Below are positions 1 to 6,704 of a stretch of 13,491 bases of DNA, one piece after another. The position numbers and the translations under genes were made by a program. The DNA lies in assembly GCA_025357175.1 (NCBI GenBank), contig JANXPS010000195.1, positions 1 to 13,491 on the forward strand, written 5' to 3'. Numbering within the stretch: the stretch's first letter is position 1; each line of letters opens with the position of its first letter. The notes beneath the pieces are model-generated. The model saw only the letters and a list, made by a program, of their open reading frames with translations. It had not been told where the DNA came from and ran no database searches. Source of the DNA: Deltaproteobacteria bacterium. GTDB lineage: Bacteria; Desulfobacterota; Deferrimicrobia; Deferrimicrobiales; Deferrimicrobiaceae.

Positions 1-605
1 CCCCGGCTCCCCAGCCGACTCCGGCGCCCATCGCAGCCGCCCCGACCCCGCCGACCCCGCCGCCGGCTCCGGCGGCACCGCCCGCGGCCGCGCCTCCGTC
101 TGCACCCGCGGCTTCGCCGGCCCCGACCCCCGAACCGGTGCCCGCGGCCGCGACTGCCGTGCCGGCGACATCCCCCGCCCCGGCGAGCCTGGCCTCCCTC
201 CCCGTTTCGGCCACCCCGATCCCCCACCCCTCCGCGCCGCCCGCGGCAGCGCCCGGACCGGCACCCGCGGCGACGGCCCCGGCGACCGATCCCGCCGCCC
301 AGCCCCCGCCCGACGGGGTCCCGCCCCCGACCATTCTCGCGATCCAGGGCGCGGGGGGAAAGGTGACGATCTCGCTTGCGCCCGGTGAACCGGCCGGCCT
401 TACCGAACAGTTTCTGGTCTATCGCAGTTCATCCGCCGCCAACATGGGCGTGACCGTCGGCCGGACGCTGCCGGGGGATACGCGAAAGTGGCAGGACACG
501 AGCGCCGAACCCGGCAACAGCTACTGGTATCGGATCGTGGCGCTCGACGCCAAGAAGCGGCAGAGCGAACCCTCCAGGCCGAAGTGGGTGCGCGTCAACC
601 GTTAG
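1..605 (+). CDS. Pro/Ala-rich protein with C-terminal fibronectin type III-like domain (5' truncated)
   Basis: The reading frame is open from base 3 of the window with no stop, so the true start lies upstream; about 200 residues are visible. The first two thirds are low-complexity Pro/Ala (PAPAP, PPAAAP blocks), a pattern typical of periplasmic or cell-wall-spanning linkers. From about base 330 the composition changes to an ordinary beta-rich domain: PPTILAIQGAGGKVTISLAP, then FLVYRSS, then a WQDTSAEPGNSYWYRIVALD stretch and a short end at VRVNR. The Tyr-Trp-Tyr-Arg-Ile-Val strand and the preceding D-T-x-x-x-P-G-x-x-Y are the usual signature of the last strands of a fibronectin III fold. A GTG at 138 could start a shorter form but has no Shine-Dalgarno site and lies inside the linker. 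Probable role: envelope protein with a binding or spacer module; partner unknown. The stop overlaps the readable part of the next remnant. Confidence 0.75.
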   Translation, partial: PAPQPTPAPIAAAPTPPTPPPAPAAPPAAAPPSAPAASPAPTPEPVPAAATAVPATSPAPASLASLPVSATPIPHPSAPPAAAPGPAPAATAPATDPAAQPPPDGVPPPTILAIQGAGGKVTISLAPGEPAGLTEQFLVYRSSSAANMGVTVGRTLPGDTRKWQDTSAEPGNSYWYRIVALDAKKRQSEPSRPKWVRVNR

Positions 606-882
606 CCGCATAACAGGGAACGTCCTCTTCGATCCGGGCCGGATCGAAGAGGTCATCCCGAACTACTTCGCCCTCATCTCGAAGGACGCAATGCCGCAGG
701 GAGGGACCCTGATCCTTTCGACCGTGTACGGGATCGTCACGCAGAAGCATGACCACATCCTGCTCGCCGAGGCCGAGCCGCAGGTTCGGGAATTCGTCAA
801 CGCCCTGTTGACCGGGAACTGCTACCGGGTCCTGGCCTCGATGGACACGTTGGACGCGGCCGTGCTTCTTAACCGGCCATGA
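604..882 (+). pseudogene. Remnant of a hybrid histidine kinase/response regulator with internal deletions
   Basis: One continuous reading frame holds three kinase-system fragments in the correct order but without what should lie between them. First comes the end of the kinase N-box region: VLFDPGRIEEVI followed by KDAMPQGGTL, matching the usual DPGQIEQVI...NARDAMPQGG. Then STVYGIVTQ, matching the G2-box tail STVYGIVKQ. Then HILLAEAEPQVREFVNALL plus TGNCYRVL, matching the receiver start ILLVEDEPQVR and GNGYRVL. The N-box Asn is lost (ISKDAM instead of NARDAM), the G1 and most of the G2 box are deleted, the receiver acidic pair ED reads EA, and the phosphoacceptor part is missing. The frame stops at 880-882 after only about 90 codons. 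The longest ATG form starts at 691 (63 residues). Dead as a kinase; it may survive only as the translated leader of the next gene, which it overlaps by ATGA. Confidence 0.75.
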
Positions 883-1364
883 CGGCGGAGAAAACGCCGG
901 TCACCCTCGCTGTGCGGGCGCTGCGCGCCGCGAACGTCCCCTTCACGCACCATCTTTATGCCTACGAGGAAAAGGGGGGAACCGCCGCCTCGGCGCGGGA
1001 ACTGGGCGTCGACGAACACAGCGTCGTCAAGACGCTGGTGATGGAGGACGATCGGAAAAAACCGCTGATCGTCCTGATGCACGGCGACCGGCAGGTTTCC
1101 ACAAAGGCGCTGGCGCGATTGCTGGGCGTCAAGACGATCGCCCCGTGCTCCCCCGAATCGGCCAACCGCCACTCCGGGTATCTCGTCGGCGGCACTTCGC
1201 CTTTCGGAACGCGGCAGAAGATGCCGGTCTACATCGAGGAAACGATCCTTTCCCTCCCGACGATCTACATCAACGGCGGCCAGCGCGGCTACCTGGTCGG
1301 CCTCGACCCGAAGGTCGCCGCCCGGGTCCTCGGCGCAACCCCGGTATCGGTCGCCGTTCCTTAA
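879..1364 (+). CDS. ybaK: YbaK/EbsC-type aminoacyl-tRNA deacylase (Cys-tRNA editing)
   Basis: A 161-residue single-domain protein of the YbaK/ProX editing family, which hydrolyses mischarged aminoacyl-tRNA, classically Cys-tRNA(Pro), in the cytoplasm. Visible family marks are the VVKTLV motif with Lys51, the position of the lysine required for activity in YbaK, the central LIVLMHGDRQVS strand pair, KALARLLG, and the GGTSPFG loop at residues 104-110. C-terminal INGGQRGYLVGLDP is also typical. Length matches the family (about 155-165). The ATG at 879 overlaps the stop of the kinase remnant as ATGA and has no good Shine-Dalgarno of its own, so initiation probably depends on ribosomes finishing the upstream frame. 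Substrate range cannot be told from sequence; related members edit Ala- or Ser-tRNA. Confidence 0.92.
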   Translation: MTAEKTPVTLAVRALRAANVPFTHHLYAYEEKGGTAASARELGVDEHSVVKTLVMEDDRKKPLIVLMHGDRQVSTKALARLLGVKTIAPCSPESANRHSGYLVGGTSPFGTRQKMPVYIEETILSLPTIYINGGQRGYLVGLDPKVAARVLGATPVSVAVP

Positions 1365-1398
1365 ACTCCTGTGAAACGATTTTCGAGGCCGCAAGAAA

Positions 1399-1431
1399 AA
1401 CTCCCCCGTCCGATGAACGGAAGGGGGAGTT
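1399..1431. terminator. Intrinsic terminator between convergent genes
   Basis: Nine-base arms AACTCCCCC and GGGGGAGTT enclose a 15-nt loop. On the minus strand the hairpin is followed by TTTTTCTT, a proper U-tract, so it ends the cytochrome transcript. On the plus strand it is followed only by CGTTCG, so termination of the ybaK transcript there would be weaker. Confidence 0.8.
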
Positions 1432-1464
1432 CGTTCGTACGCCGTCCCGGAAATGGCCGGGGCG

Positions 1465-3114
1465 TTACCACGTCCGCCGAACGTGGCAGTCGTAGCAGTT
1501 CACCGGCTGCCCCCGCGTGAAGGTGATCGCTCCCCGCGCGCCGATGTAGAACGATCTCTCGACCGGAACCTTCGAAAGGAAGGTTCCACGGAAATCGGCC
1601 CCGTGACAGGTCGCGCAGTACGCGGAATCATTCTTCGCGAACGGGCCGTGCATCGCGACCCATGTCTCTCCCAAGGTGTGAATGCCGTGGGGACCGCCGT
1701 TTTTCGTGAGAGGGACGCGGATGTGGCAAACCCGGCATTCCGTGATTTTCCCGGCATATCCCTGGAGTCCGACGCTCTGGACATTGTCGTTCGCTTCGGA
1801 ACATGCGTACTCGGCATGCGTGGGACCGTGGCAGCCTTCGCACTGCATCCGGCCGTGACCGGCGGAGATCTTGTAGAGGCCCGGGCTTCCGAAGATGCCC
1901 GTCACCTGCCGGTATCCCCCCGCGGCGTCGAAAACGGTCGTGTCGCGCACGTAGCCTCCCGTGGTCGCCGACAGGTAGTGGCAGTATCGGCAGTCGGGCA
2001 TGTCGAGCCACCCTCGCCGCGTGGGCGCCCCGACGGCGGACATGTTCCCGTGGCAGCTCTGGCACTGGATCAACGGATTTCCCGAGGCGTCCACCGCGTT
2101 CGCCATCGTCCCGCGCAGGCATTGCGTGATCGAACCGGGGTGGCAGCAGTAGCACGCCGTCCGGTCCGTCCCGTCGTCGAGCGGCATGCCCGTGGAATCC
2201 TGCATCACGGGTGCGTGATGGGTGTGCATCGCCCCGGTCAGCGGCTTGACTCCGGCGACCCCTGCCGTTCCGAGGGCATTGGACGCGTGGCATCCGGCGC
2301 AAAGGACCGGCTTGCCGGAATTCCTGATGGTATTCTCGAGCCCCGTCCCGTCGAAACCTTTTGCCGAAAGCGCATCCGCGTATATGGCCGCAAGGGCGGG
2401 GTTGCCGAAATTTCGATCGTCATGTATCCGAAGGATGTTCAGTTTCCAGTCCTTTTCCGGATTGCCGTCGAAAACCCATCCTGCCGCCGGCAGGGCATCC
2501 ACGGCGCCGCCCACATTGGAGGAATGGCATCCCTTGCACGTCATCTCGTTGCTTACGGGGAGGACTGTCCGGGTCGTCGCGATGATCTTGCCGCGTCCGT
2601 CTTTTACGACCACTTTGACCATGGGGTAATAGTTCGTCTTCCCCGAGTCGTCGGTGCAGACGATGGGAATGCCCTCGGCCTTCCAATATCCCTTCACGTT
2701 GTCGTAGGCCATCGCGGCAGGGACGAGGCCCGGGGTCCGGTTACCCGCCAACCCCTTGTCCGGCGGCAGCGACACGCCGAAGAGGTCCATCACGTAACTC
2801 CAGAAGTTCGACTTCCCGACGCTGGTGGTATTGATGGACCCTCGGGTATCCGTCGTCGCCTGATAGGTGACCGAGATTCCGGTTGCGACGGCTTTGCCGG
2901 TCGACCGGTTGACGACCTGGGCGTGCAGGTTGTTGTACGGGGGGAGAATGGCGAACACGGAAAAGTCGTTGTCCATGCAATGCATCCCCAGGTCGTTCCA
3001 GGCTACGACCGCGTGGGATGTGTCGATCGGAACGGTGTCCTCGCCGCATCCTGAAAGCAGAATGGCCATCGAGATCAATACCACGGCCAGTCGTGTCGCA
3101 ATACGTCGGGGCAT
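1465..3114 (-). CDS. Nine-haem c-type cytochrome lipoprotein
   Basis: A 549-residue exported protein. The N-terminus has a basic start, a hydrophobic stretch and lipobox LSGC with Cys23, so it is a predicted lipoprotein anchored after export. Nine CXXCH haem c motifs begin at Cys193 (CKGCH), 272 (CAGCH), 321 (CYCCH), 351 (CQSCH), 375 (CRYCH), 425 (CEGCH), 460 (CRVCH), 500 (CATCH) and 540 (CYDCH); the last lies ten residues from the end. Residues 30-190 carry no haem motif and form a separate beta-rich domain starting WNDLGMHCMDNDFSVF, seen in Geobacter-type cytochromes. Several free His residues (MHTHH at 296-300) could be distal ligands. The start is fixed by AAGGAGG six bases upstream of the ATG. 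It is transcribed alone, with no porin or other cytochrome beside it. Likely role: periplasmic or outer-membrane electron transfer; the exact partner is unknown. Confidence 0.9.
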   Translation of the reverse strand: MPRRIATRLAVVLISMAILLSGCGEDTVPIDTSHAVVAWNDLGMHCMDNDFSVFAILPPYNNLHAQVVNRSTGKAVATGISVTYQATTDTRGSINTTSVGKSNFWSYVMDLFGVSLPPDKGLAGNRTPGLVPAAMAYDNVKGYWKAEGIPIVCTDDSGKTNYYPMVKVVVKDGRGKIIATTRTVLPVSNEMTCKGCHSSNVGGAVDALPAAGWVFDGNPEKDWKLNILRIHDDRNFGNPALAAIYADALSAKGFDGTGLENTIRNSGKPVLCAGCHASNALGTAGVAGVKPLTGAMHTHHAPVMQDSTGMPLDDGTDRTACYCCHPGSITQCLRGTMANAVDASGNPLIQCQSCHGNMSAVGAPTRRGWLDMPDCRYCHYLSATTGGYVRDTTVFDAAGGYRQVTGIFGSPGLYKISAGHGRMQCEGCHGPTHAEYACSEANDNVQSVGLQGYAGKITECRVCHIRVPLTKNGGPHGIHTLGETWVAMHGPFAKNDSAYCATCHGADFRGTFLSKVPVERSFYIGARGAITFTRGQPVNCYDCHVRRTW

Positions 3115-3315
3115 CGCAACCTCCTTTTTATGGCCTTGATTGGATACTGTCTCCCCGCAAACGGCGTGCCCTTGCGGCAGCCAGTGAAGAACAGAGCAAA
3201 TACAGGTGGTTGGGTCCCATGCAATCAGAAAACGGGCGCGTCGTGATCGACCGGCATCTAATTAAATCAATAAATTATAGAAATTCTTACAAGGTTCCGG
3301 TTGGTCCGAAAAACA
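3115..3315 (-). promoter_or_regulatory. Leader and putative promoter of the cytochrome gene
   Basis: The gap upstream of the cytochrome contains an AT-rich island at about 3258-3290, unlike the rest of the window. Within it the minus strand reads TATAAT at 3274-3279, a perfect -10 hexamer, but no convincing -35 element sits 16-18 bases further up. If used, it gives a leader of about 150 nt. That leader contains one hairpin, CCGCAA (3155-3160) with TTGCGG (3172-3177), about 40 bases before the start codon. I compared it with the GEMM c-di-GMP riboswitch core common before Geobacter cytochromes and did not find the conserved sequence. Confidence 0.35.
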
Positions 3316-3349
3316 AAAGGGCCGCCTCCCTCGCGGGAAGCGGCCCTTT
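3316..3349 (-). terminator. Intrinsic terminator of the Lys-rich protein gene
   Basis: Ten-base arms AAAGGGCCGC and GCGGCCCTTT pair perfectly, with an additional inner TCCC/GGGA pairing around the loop. On the minus strand it is followed by TGTTTTTCGG, a U-rich tail. It lies 23 bases after the stop codon of the minus-strand gene. Confidence 0.85.
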
Positions 3350-3372
3350 CGGAAGATCGGGAAGTAAAAAGC

Positions 3373-3588
3373 TTACTTCTTGACTTCTTCCTTCTTCGCT
3401 TCTTCCTTCTTCTCGCCTTCGGCCTTCTTGTCGGCCTTCTTGGCCTTCTTGGCGGCCTTCTTCTTGCCGGCCTTCTTCTCGACCTTGGCGGCGTTGTCGG
3501 CAGCCATCGGCTCGGCGGCTGCGAACACGGAGCCGGCGACGACGAGCGCGAACATCATGGCGATTACGGATGCGAGAACCTTCTTCAT
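3373..3588 (-). CDS. Exported Lys/Ala/Glu-rich 71-residue protein
   Basis: The start chosen is the ATG at 3588, preceded by AAGGAG seven bases upstream; a longer open frame extends to 3750 but has no ribosome site and no coding character. The 71 residues begin with a clear signal peptide (MKKVLASVIAMMFALVVAGS, cleavage probably after VFA). The mature part of about 48 residues is almost wholly Lys, Ala and Glu: AEPMAADNAAKVEKKAGKKK, then KKAKKADKK, then EGEKKEEAKKEEVKK. It has no Cys and no recognisable fold; positive charge dominates the middle and Lys-Glu alternation the end, which could form a charged helix. I do not recognise a named family, though short Lys-rich exported proteins are frequent in related genomes. 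It is monocistronic, with its own terminator and a sigma-54-like promoter. Possible roles such as binding acidic polymers or metals are guesses. Confidence 0.8.
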   Translation of the reverse strand: MKKVLASVIAMMFALVVAGSVFAAAEPMAADNAAKVEKKAGKKKAAKKAKKADKKAEGEKKEEAKKEEVKK

Positions 3589-3629
3589 TGTAATTCTCCT
3601 TTTGGATGGTGCGAATTTGATTCTTTCTA

Positions 3630-3646
3630 TTGCACTGGCCGTGCCA
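3630..3646 (-). promoter_or_regulatory. Sigma-54-like -24/-12 promoter
   Basis: The minus strand reads TGGCACGGCCAGTGCAA. The consensus is TGGCACG, four bases, TTGCW; only the first T of TTGC differs. The essential GG and GC dinucleotides are exactly ten bases apart. Transcription would start near 3620, leaving about a 30-nt leader that contains the AAGGAG of the 71-residue protein gene. It was found by eye, not scored against a matrix. Confidence 0.5.
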
Positions 3647-3875
3647 CATCCATCCATCGCACGCAATATACTGATAAACAACGACATATCCGTACGAACG
3701 ATTATTGGATGTCCCCCATGGGCTTCGGGCGGCCGCCTCATACGGTCCACGGATTCCCCATATGAGGACCGCGCCTCCTCGCATCGCCTTTTTCATTGGG
3801 CATCGCCGGATGAATCTGGTAGAACCGAACCCGGGTTCGCGCAAAATTCAAACGCGCGGCCGGGGGTCTCTGAAT
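3647..3875. promoter_or_regulatory. Intergenic region upstream of the SPFH gene, with inverted repeats
   Basis: No gene is supported here, although the SPFH frame stays open upstream to 3705. Two symmetrical sequences are visible: CCTCATA (3736-3742) with TATGAGG (3761-3767), 18 bases apart, and a perfect 14-base palindrome CGAACCCGGGTTCG at 3826-3839, 36 bases before the SPFH start codon. Either could be an operator. I saw no good -35/-10 pair or sigma-54 motif for the plus-strand gene. Confidence 0.35.
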
Positions 3876-5990
3876 ATGCCGATCGAACTGGTCAGACTGG
3901 CGTGGGCGTATTATCCGTACGTCCTGGGCGGAGTGTCGCTGTTCCTGCTCTGGAAATCGATCCTGCTCGTCGGCGGCACCGAGATCGCCGTCATGGAACG
4001 TAAATATTTCGGCGCCTCGATGCCGCAGGGGCGCGTCGTGGCCATGTCCAATGAGGTCGGCATCCAGGCGCGAACGCTGGGGCCGGGCATGCACTTCCTC
4101 ATCCCCTTCCTCTATACGGCGACGAAGTATCCCTTCAGCACGATCGGGGAAAACGAAGTGGGGCTCATCGAGTCGATCGACGGCGACCCGGTGCCGCCGG
4201 GCAAGATCTTCGCCAAGGTCGTCAAGGGGCACAACGCCTTCCAGGACGGCGAAACGTTCATGAAGGCGGGCGGCGAGAAGGGCCCACAGATCGAGATCCT
4301 GCCGCCCGGAACTTACCGCGTCAATCCCGTGCTTTTCAAGCTGCGAAAGTCGGCGGCGGTCATCATCGAAAAGGGAAAGATCGGCGTCGTCACCTCGAAC
4401 GACGGCGAGCAGATTCCCGCCGGGCGGCTGCTGGCGCGCAAGGTCGAAAACCACAACAACTTCGAAAACGGCCAGGCCTTCCTCAACAACGGAGGACAGA
4501 AAGGGCCGCAGATCGACATCCTGCTGCCGGGAACCTACCGAGTCAATCGCGACCTGTTCAAGGTCGAGATCGAGGACGCGACGGTGGTCCCCGCCAACAA
4601 GGTGGGGCTGATCACCGCGCGCGATGGCGAGCCGCTGCCGGACGCCGAATACGTCGCCAAGCCGGTAAGCGGGCACAACGATTTCCAGGATGCCTCCAAA
4701 TTCCTGGCGGCAACCGGACAGCGCGGCCCTCAGTTCGACGTGCTGCGCCCCGGCACCTACTACATCAACCCGATGTTCTTCAAGGTCGAGCTCGACGACG
4801 TCGCGATCGTCGAGCGCGGACAGGTCGCGGTCGTCGTCAGCAACGTGGGCGAAGAGCCGCCGCAGGTCAAGCGGATGGTCGAGGAGATCGCGAAGGCCGA
4901 AGGGCAGCTCCCGGCCGGTGAAGTGGTCGCGGGCGTCGAAGGGCGTCACAACCTCGGCCTCGAGCGGTACGTCGTGCCGAAGGGATTCCGCGGCATCCAG
5001 CAGGAAGTGGCGGGGCCCGGCTACTATTACCTCAACCGGCGCGCCTACATCGCCTACATCGTCGACACGACCAACATCACGATCGACTGGGACGACTCGA
5101 AGGAGACGCGTTTCGATCCCTTGAAGGTCATCTCGCGAGACGGCTTCTCGATCGGCGTCTCGGTCAAGGTCGTCATCCGGATCAGGCCCGACCAGGCGCC
5201 GTACATGGTCGCCAAGATCGGCTCGATCGAGAACCTGATCCTGCACGTCATCCACCCGATGATCGATTCCTCCTTCCGCAACCAGGCGTCGTCGACCTCC
5301 GCCATGAACTTCATGCAGGACCGGCAGGACGAGCAGCGCAAGGCCGAGGAACGGGCGAAGAACGAACTCGAGAAGTATCACGTCGAGTGCGTCTCGGTGC
5401 TCATCTGCCAGATCAACCTGCCGCAGGAGCTGATGGATACCCAGACCAAGAAGATCATCGCGCAGCAGCAGGAGGCGATGTATTCGGACCAGCAGAAGGC
5501 CGAGCAGAGCCGCATCGCGACCGAGAAGACGCGTTCGGAAGCCGACCAGCAGAAAAACCTGGTCGAGGCCGAGATCGGCGTGAAGATCGCCGAACAGAAC
5601 AAGCAGAAGGCGATCCGGTTCGCGGAAGGCGAGGCCGAAAGCATCCGGCTGCGCGCGGTCGGCGAGGCGTCGGGGATCAAGGCGAGAGGCGAGGCCGAAG
5701 GGTCGCGGATTCTCGCGATGGGCGAGGCGACCGCCAAGGCCTACGAACTGCAGAACCGCGCGGTCGGGCAGGCGGGCGTCACCGCGATCGAGATCGCCAA
5801 GCAGATCGCGGCGGGCAACATCAAGGTCACGCCCGACTTTCTCGTGCAAGGCGGAGACAACGTCGGCGGGTTGCTCTCGGCGTTCCTCACGCAGAATATC
5901 GCGCGGAGCCAGGCGAAGACGGCGGCTCCGGTGATTCCCGCCGCCCCCGTTTCAAGACCGGTGGCGCCGCCAACGACGCCACAACCTTGA
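3876..5990 (+). CDS. Membrane-anchored SPFH/flotillin-like protein with tandem 74-residue repeats
   Basis: A 704-residue protein. Residues 12-32 form one N-terminal membrane segment. A short repeat-like unit (about 36-92, with MPQGRVVA and LGPGMHFLIP) is followed by units whose equivalent positions fall at 95, 169, 243 and 317, exactly 74 residues apart. Each of the first three full units has a PPG/PAG-like turn, a HNxF(Q/E)(D/N) loop, GPQ and a PGTYRVN-type end before FK. The fourth is enlarged by an Ala/Glu helix (330-347). Band-7/SPFH sequence runs about 365-515 (SRDGFSIGVSVKVVIRIRP, LPQELMD), then a long coiled coil about 520-645 with GEAE repeats as in flotillins, and a Pro-rich tail. 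SPFH proteins oligomerise on membranes and organise microdomains. The ATG at 3876 is preferred because its product starts just before the membrane segment and has a GGGGG stretch upstream; in-frame ATGs at 3705 and 3810 lack ribosome sites. It appears monocistronic. Confidence 0.9.
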   Translation: MPIELVRLAWAYYPYVLGGVSLFLLWKSILLVGGTEIAVMERKYFGASMPQGRVVAMSNEVGIQARTLGPGMHFLIPFLYTATKYPFSTIGENEVGLIESIDGDPVPPGKIFAKVVKGHNAFQDGETFMKAGGEKGPQIEILPPGTYRVNPVLFKLRKSAAVIIEKGKIGVVTSNDGEQIPAGRLLARKVENHNNFENGQAFLNNGGQKGPQIDILLPGTYRVNRDLFKVEIEDATVVPANKVGLITARDGEPLPDAEYVAKPVSGHNDFQDASKFLAATGQRGPQFDVLRPGTYYINPMFFKVELDDVAIVERGQVAVVVSNVGEEPPQVKRMVEEIAKAEGQLPAGEVVAGVEGRHNLGLERYVVPKGFRGIQQEVAGPGYYYLNRRAYIAYIVDTTNITIDWDDSKETRFDPLKVISRDGFSIGVSVKVVIRIRPDQAPYMVAKIGSIENLILHVIHPMIDSSFRNQASSTSAMNFMQDRQDEQRKAEERAKNELEKYHVECVSVLICQINLPQELMDTQTKKIIAQQQEAMYSDQQKAEQSRIATEKTRSEADQQKNLVEAEIGVKIAEQNKQKAIRFAEGEAESIRLRAVGEASGIKARGEAEGSRILAMGEATAKAYELQNRAVGQAGVTAIEIAKQIAAGNIKVTPDFLVQGGDNVGGLLSAFLTQNIARSQAKTAAPVIPAAPVSRPVAPPTTPQP

Positions 5991-6009
5991 CGCAACCGCT
6001 TGGAAAGCG

Positions 6010-6051
6010 AAAGGCCCGGCGCCCCCGGATCAAGTGGGGCGTCGGGCCTTT
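6010..6051. terminator. Strong bidirectional terminator
   Basis: Sixteen-base arms AAAGGCCCGGCGCCCC and GGGGCGTCGGGCCTTT pair with a single G-T wobble around a ten-base loop. The hairpin ends in TTT on the plus strand and, on the minus strand, in CTTTCGCTTTCC. It lies 19 bases after the SPFH stop and 18 bases from the stop of the convergent minus-strand gene, so it serves both. Confidence 0.85.
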
Positions 6052-6069
6052 ATCGTCGGGGAGGCGTCG

Positions 6070-6483
6070 TTACCCGGCCGACCCGGTGGTCCAGAAGGTG
6101 CAGATGCCTTCGATGCACGGGTTTTTCAGATACTCGCGACAGCGGCCCGTCGTCGTGCGGCTCTTCGACCCGTTGATGTTCACCTCGATCGGGTAGTCGG
6201 TGCCGACCTCGCACTGCTCGATCAGCTTGCTGCCCGCCTTGGCGATGACGCTGACCATCATGACCAGCCCCTGCTGCGGATCGACGTAAGGGGGGATCTC
6301 GCCCACGGTGACCACGCCGCCCGCTTTTTCGAAGCTGCCCGTGATGTCGAACCCGACCGAACTGGCATCGGCAGCCATATCCTTGGAAACGGCGGCGAAT
6401 TTCCCATCTTCGACAGCGATGGCCTGCACCCCCGTCAATGCCGCGATCATTGCAATCCCGAACAACGACGCCAGATAACGCAT
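6070..6483 (-). CDS. Exported four-cysteine protein of unknown function
   Basis: A 137-residue protein. The ATG at 6483 is chosen because AAGGAG stands six bases upstream and a signal peptide follows at once (MRYLASLFGIAMIAALTG, cleavage probably near AIA-VEDG); an open extension to 6645 has neither. The mature part begins with KFAAVSKDMAADASSVGFDI, then a predicted beta-rich segment VVTVGEIPPYVDPQQGLVMM. Four Cys lie in the C-terminal half at 91, 115, 123 and 128 (QCEVG, RCREY, NPCIEGIC), which would suit two disulfides in the periplasm; there is no CXXCH. I do not recognise the family. It is monocistronic: a shared terminator lies downstream and a sigma-54-like promoter upstream, the same arrangement as the Lys-rich exported protein. 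The GSKSRTTTGRC turn suggests an exposed loop. Function not assigned. Confidence 0.8.
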   Translation of the reverse strand: MRYLASLFGIAMIAALTGVQAIAVEDGKFAAVSKDMAADASSVGFDITGSFEKAGGVVTVGEIPPYVDPQQGLVMMVSVIAKAGSKLIEQCEVGTDYPIEVNINGSKSRTTTGRCREYLKNPCIEGICTFWTTGSAG

Positions 6484-6704
6484 TGCGTTCTCCTTTCCGG
6501 CTACGGCGGGATGTCGTGACGTAAACAACGACGATCGATTATCCGTATCGGAAAAGAGCAAGTTCCATTCCACGCGGCCCGTGTGGATATCCATTCGGAA
6601 ACAATCACGATTTTCCAGGGTTGCATCTGTCGGCAAGGAAAACATATAGAACGGTTCGGCAAATCATTATCTTTCCGGACGCAATCGCGAGACCGGCGGA
6701 CCCC
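6484..6704 (-). promoter_or_regulatory. Intergenic region with a sigma-54-like promoter at 6557-6572
   Basis: The minus strand reads TGGAATGGAACTTGCT at 6557-6572. It keeps the GG and GC dinucleotides ten bases apart and a perfect TTGCT -12 box; two of the defined -24 positions differ from TGGCACG. The start would be near 6546, a leader of about 60 nt for the 137-residue protein. The other half of the gap follows the mod-aminopeptidase operon; I found no hairpin with a U-tract there, so how that transcript ends is unclear. Confidence 0.4.

Noticed and set aside
1..330. Tandem DNA repeat or CRISPR-like array at the left edge
   Set aside because: The repetitive look is Pro/Ala codon usage in a coding linker; no fixed repeat unit or spacers.
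1453..3054. Plus-strand open frame of 533 codons opposite the cytochrome gene
   Set aside because: It is the antisense shadow of a clear nine-haem cytochrome; its residue make-up (Arg, Gly, Val, His-rich) has no motif and no ribosome site.
3115..3290. c-di-GMP (GEMM) riboswitch in the cytochrome leader
   Set aside because: The leader is long enough, but the conserved GEMM sequence is not present; only one simple hairpin is seen.
3738..5849. Minus-strand open frame of 703 codons opposite the SPFH gene
   Set aside because: Its Asp/Leu/Arg-dominated composition mirrors the repeat and coiled-coil codons of the real gene; no domain is visible.
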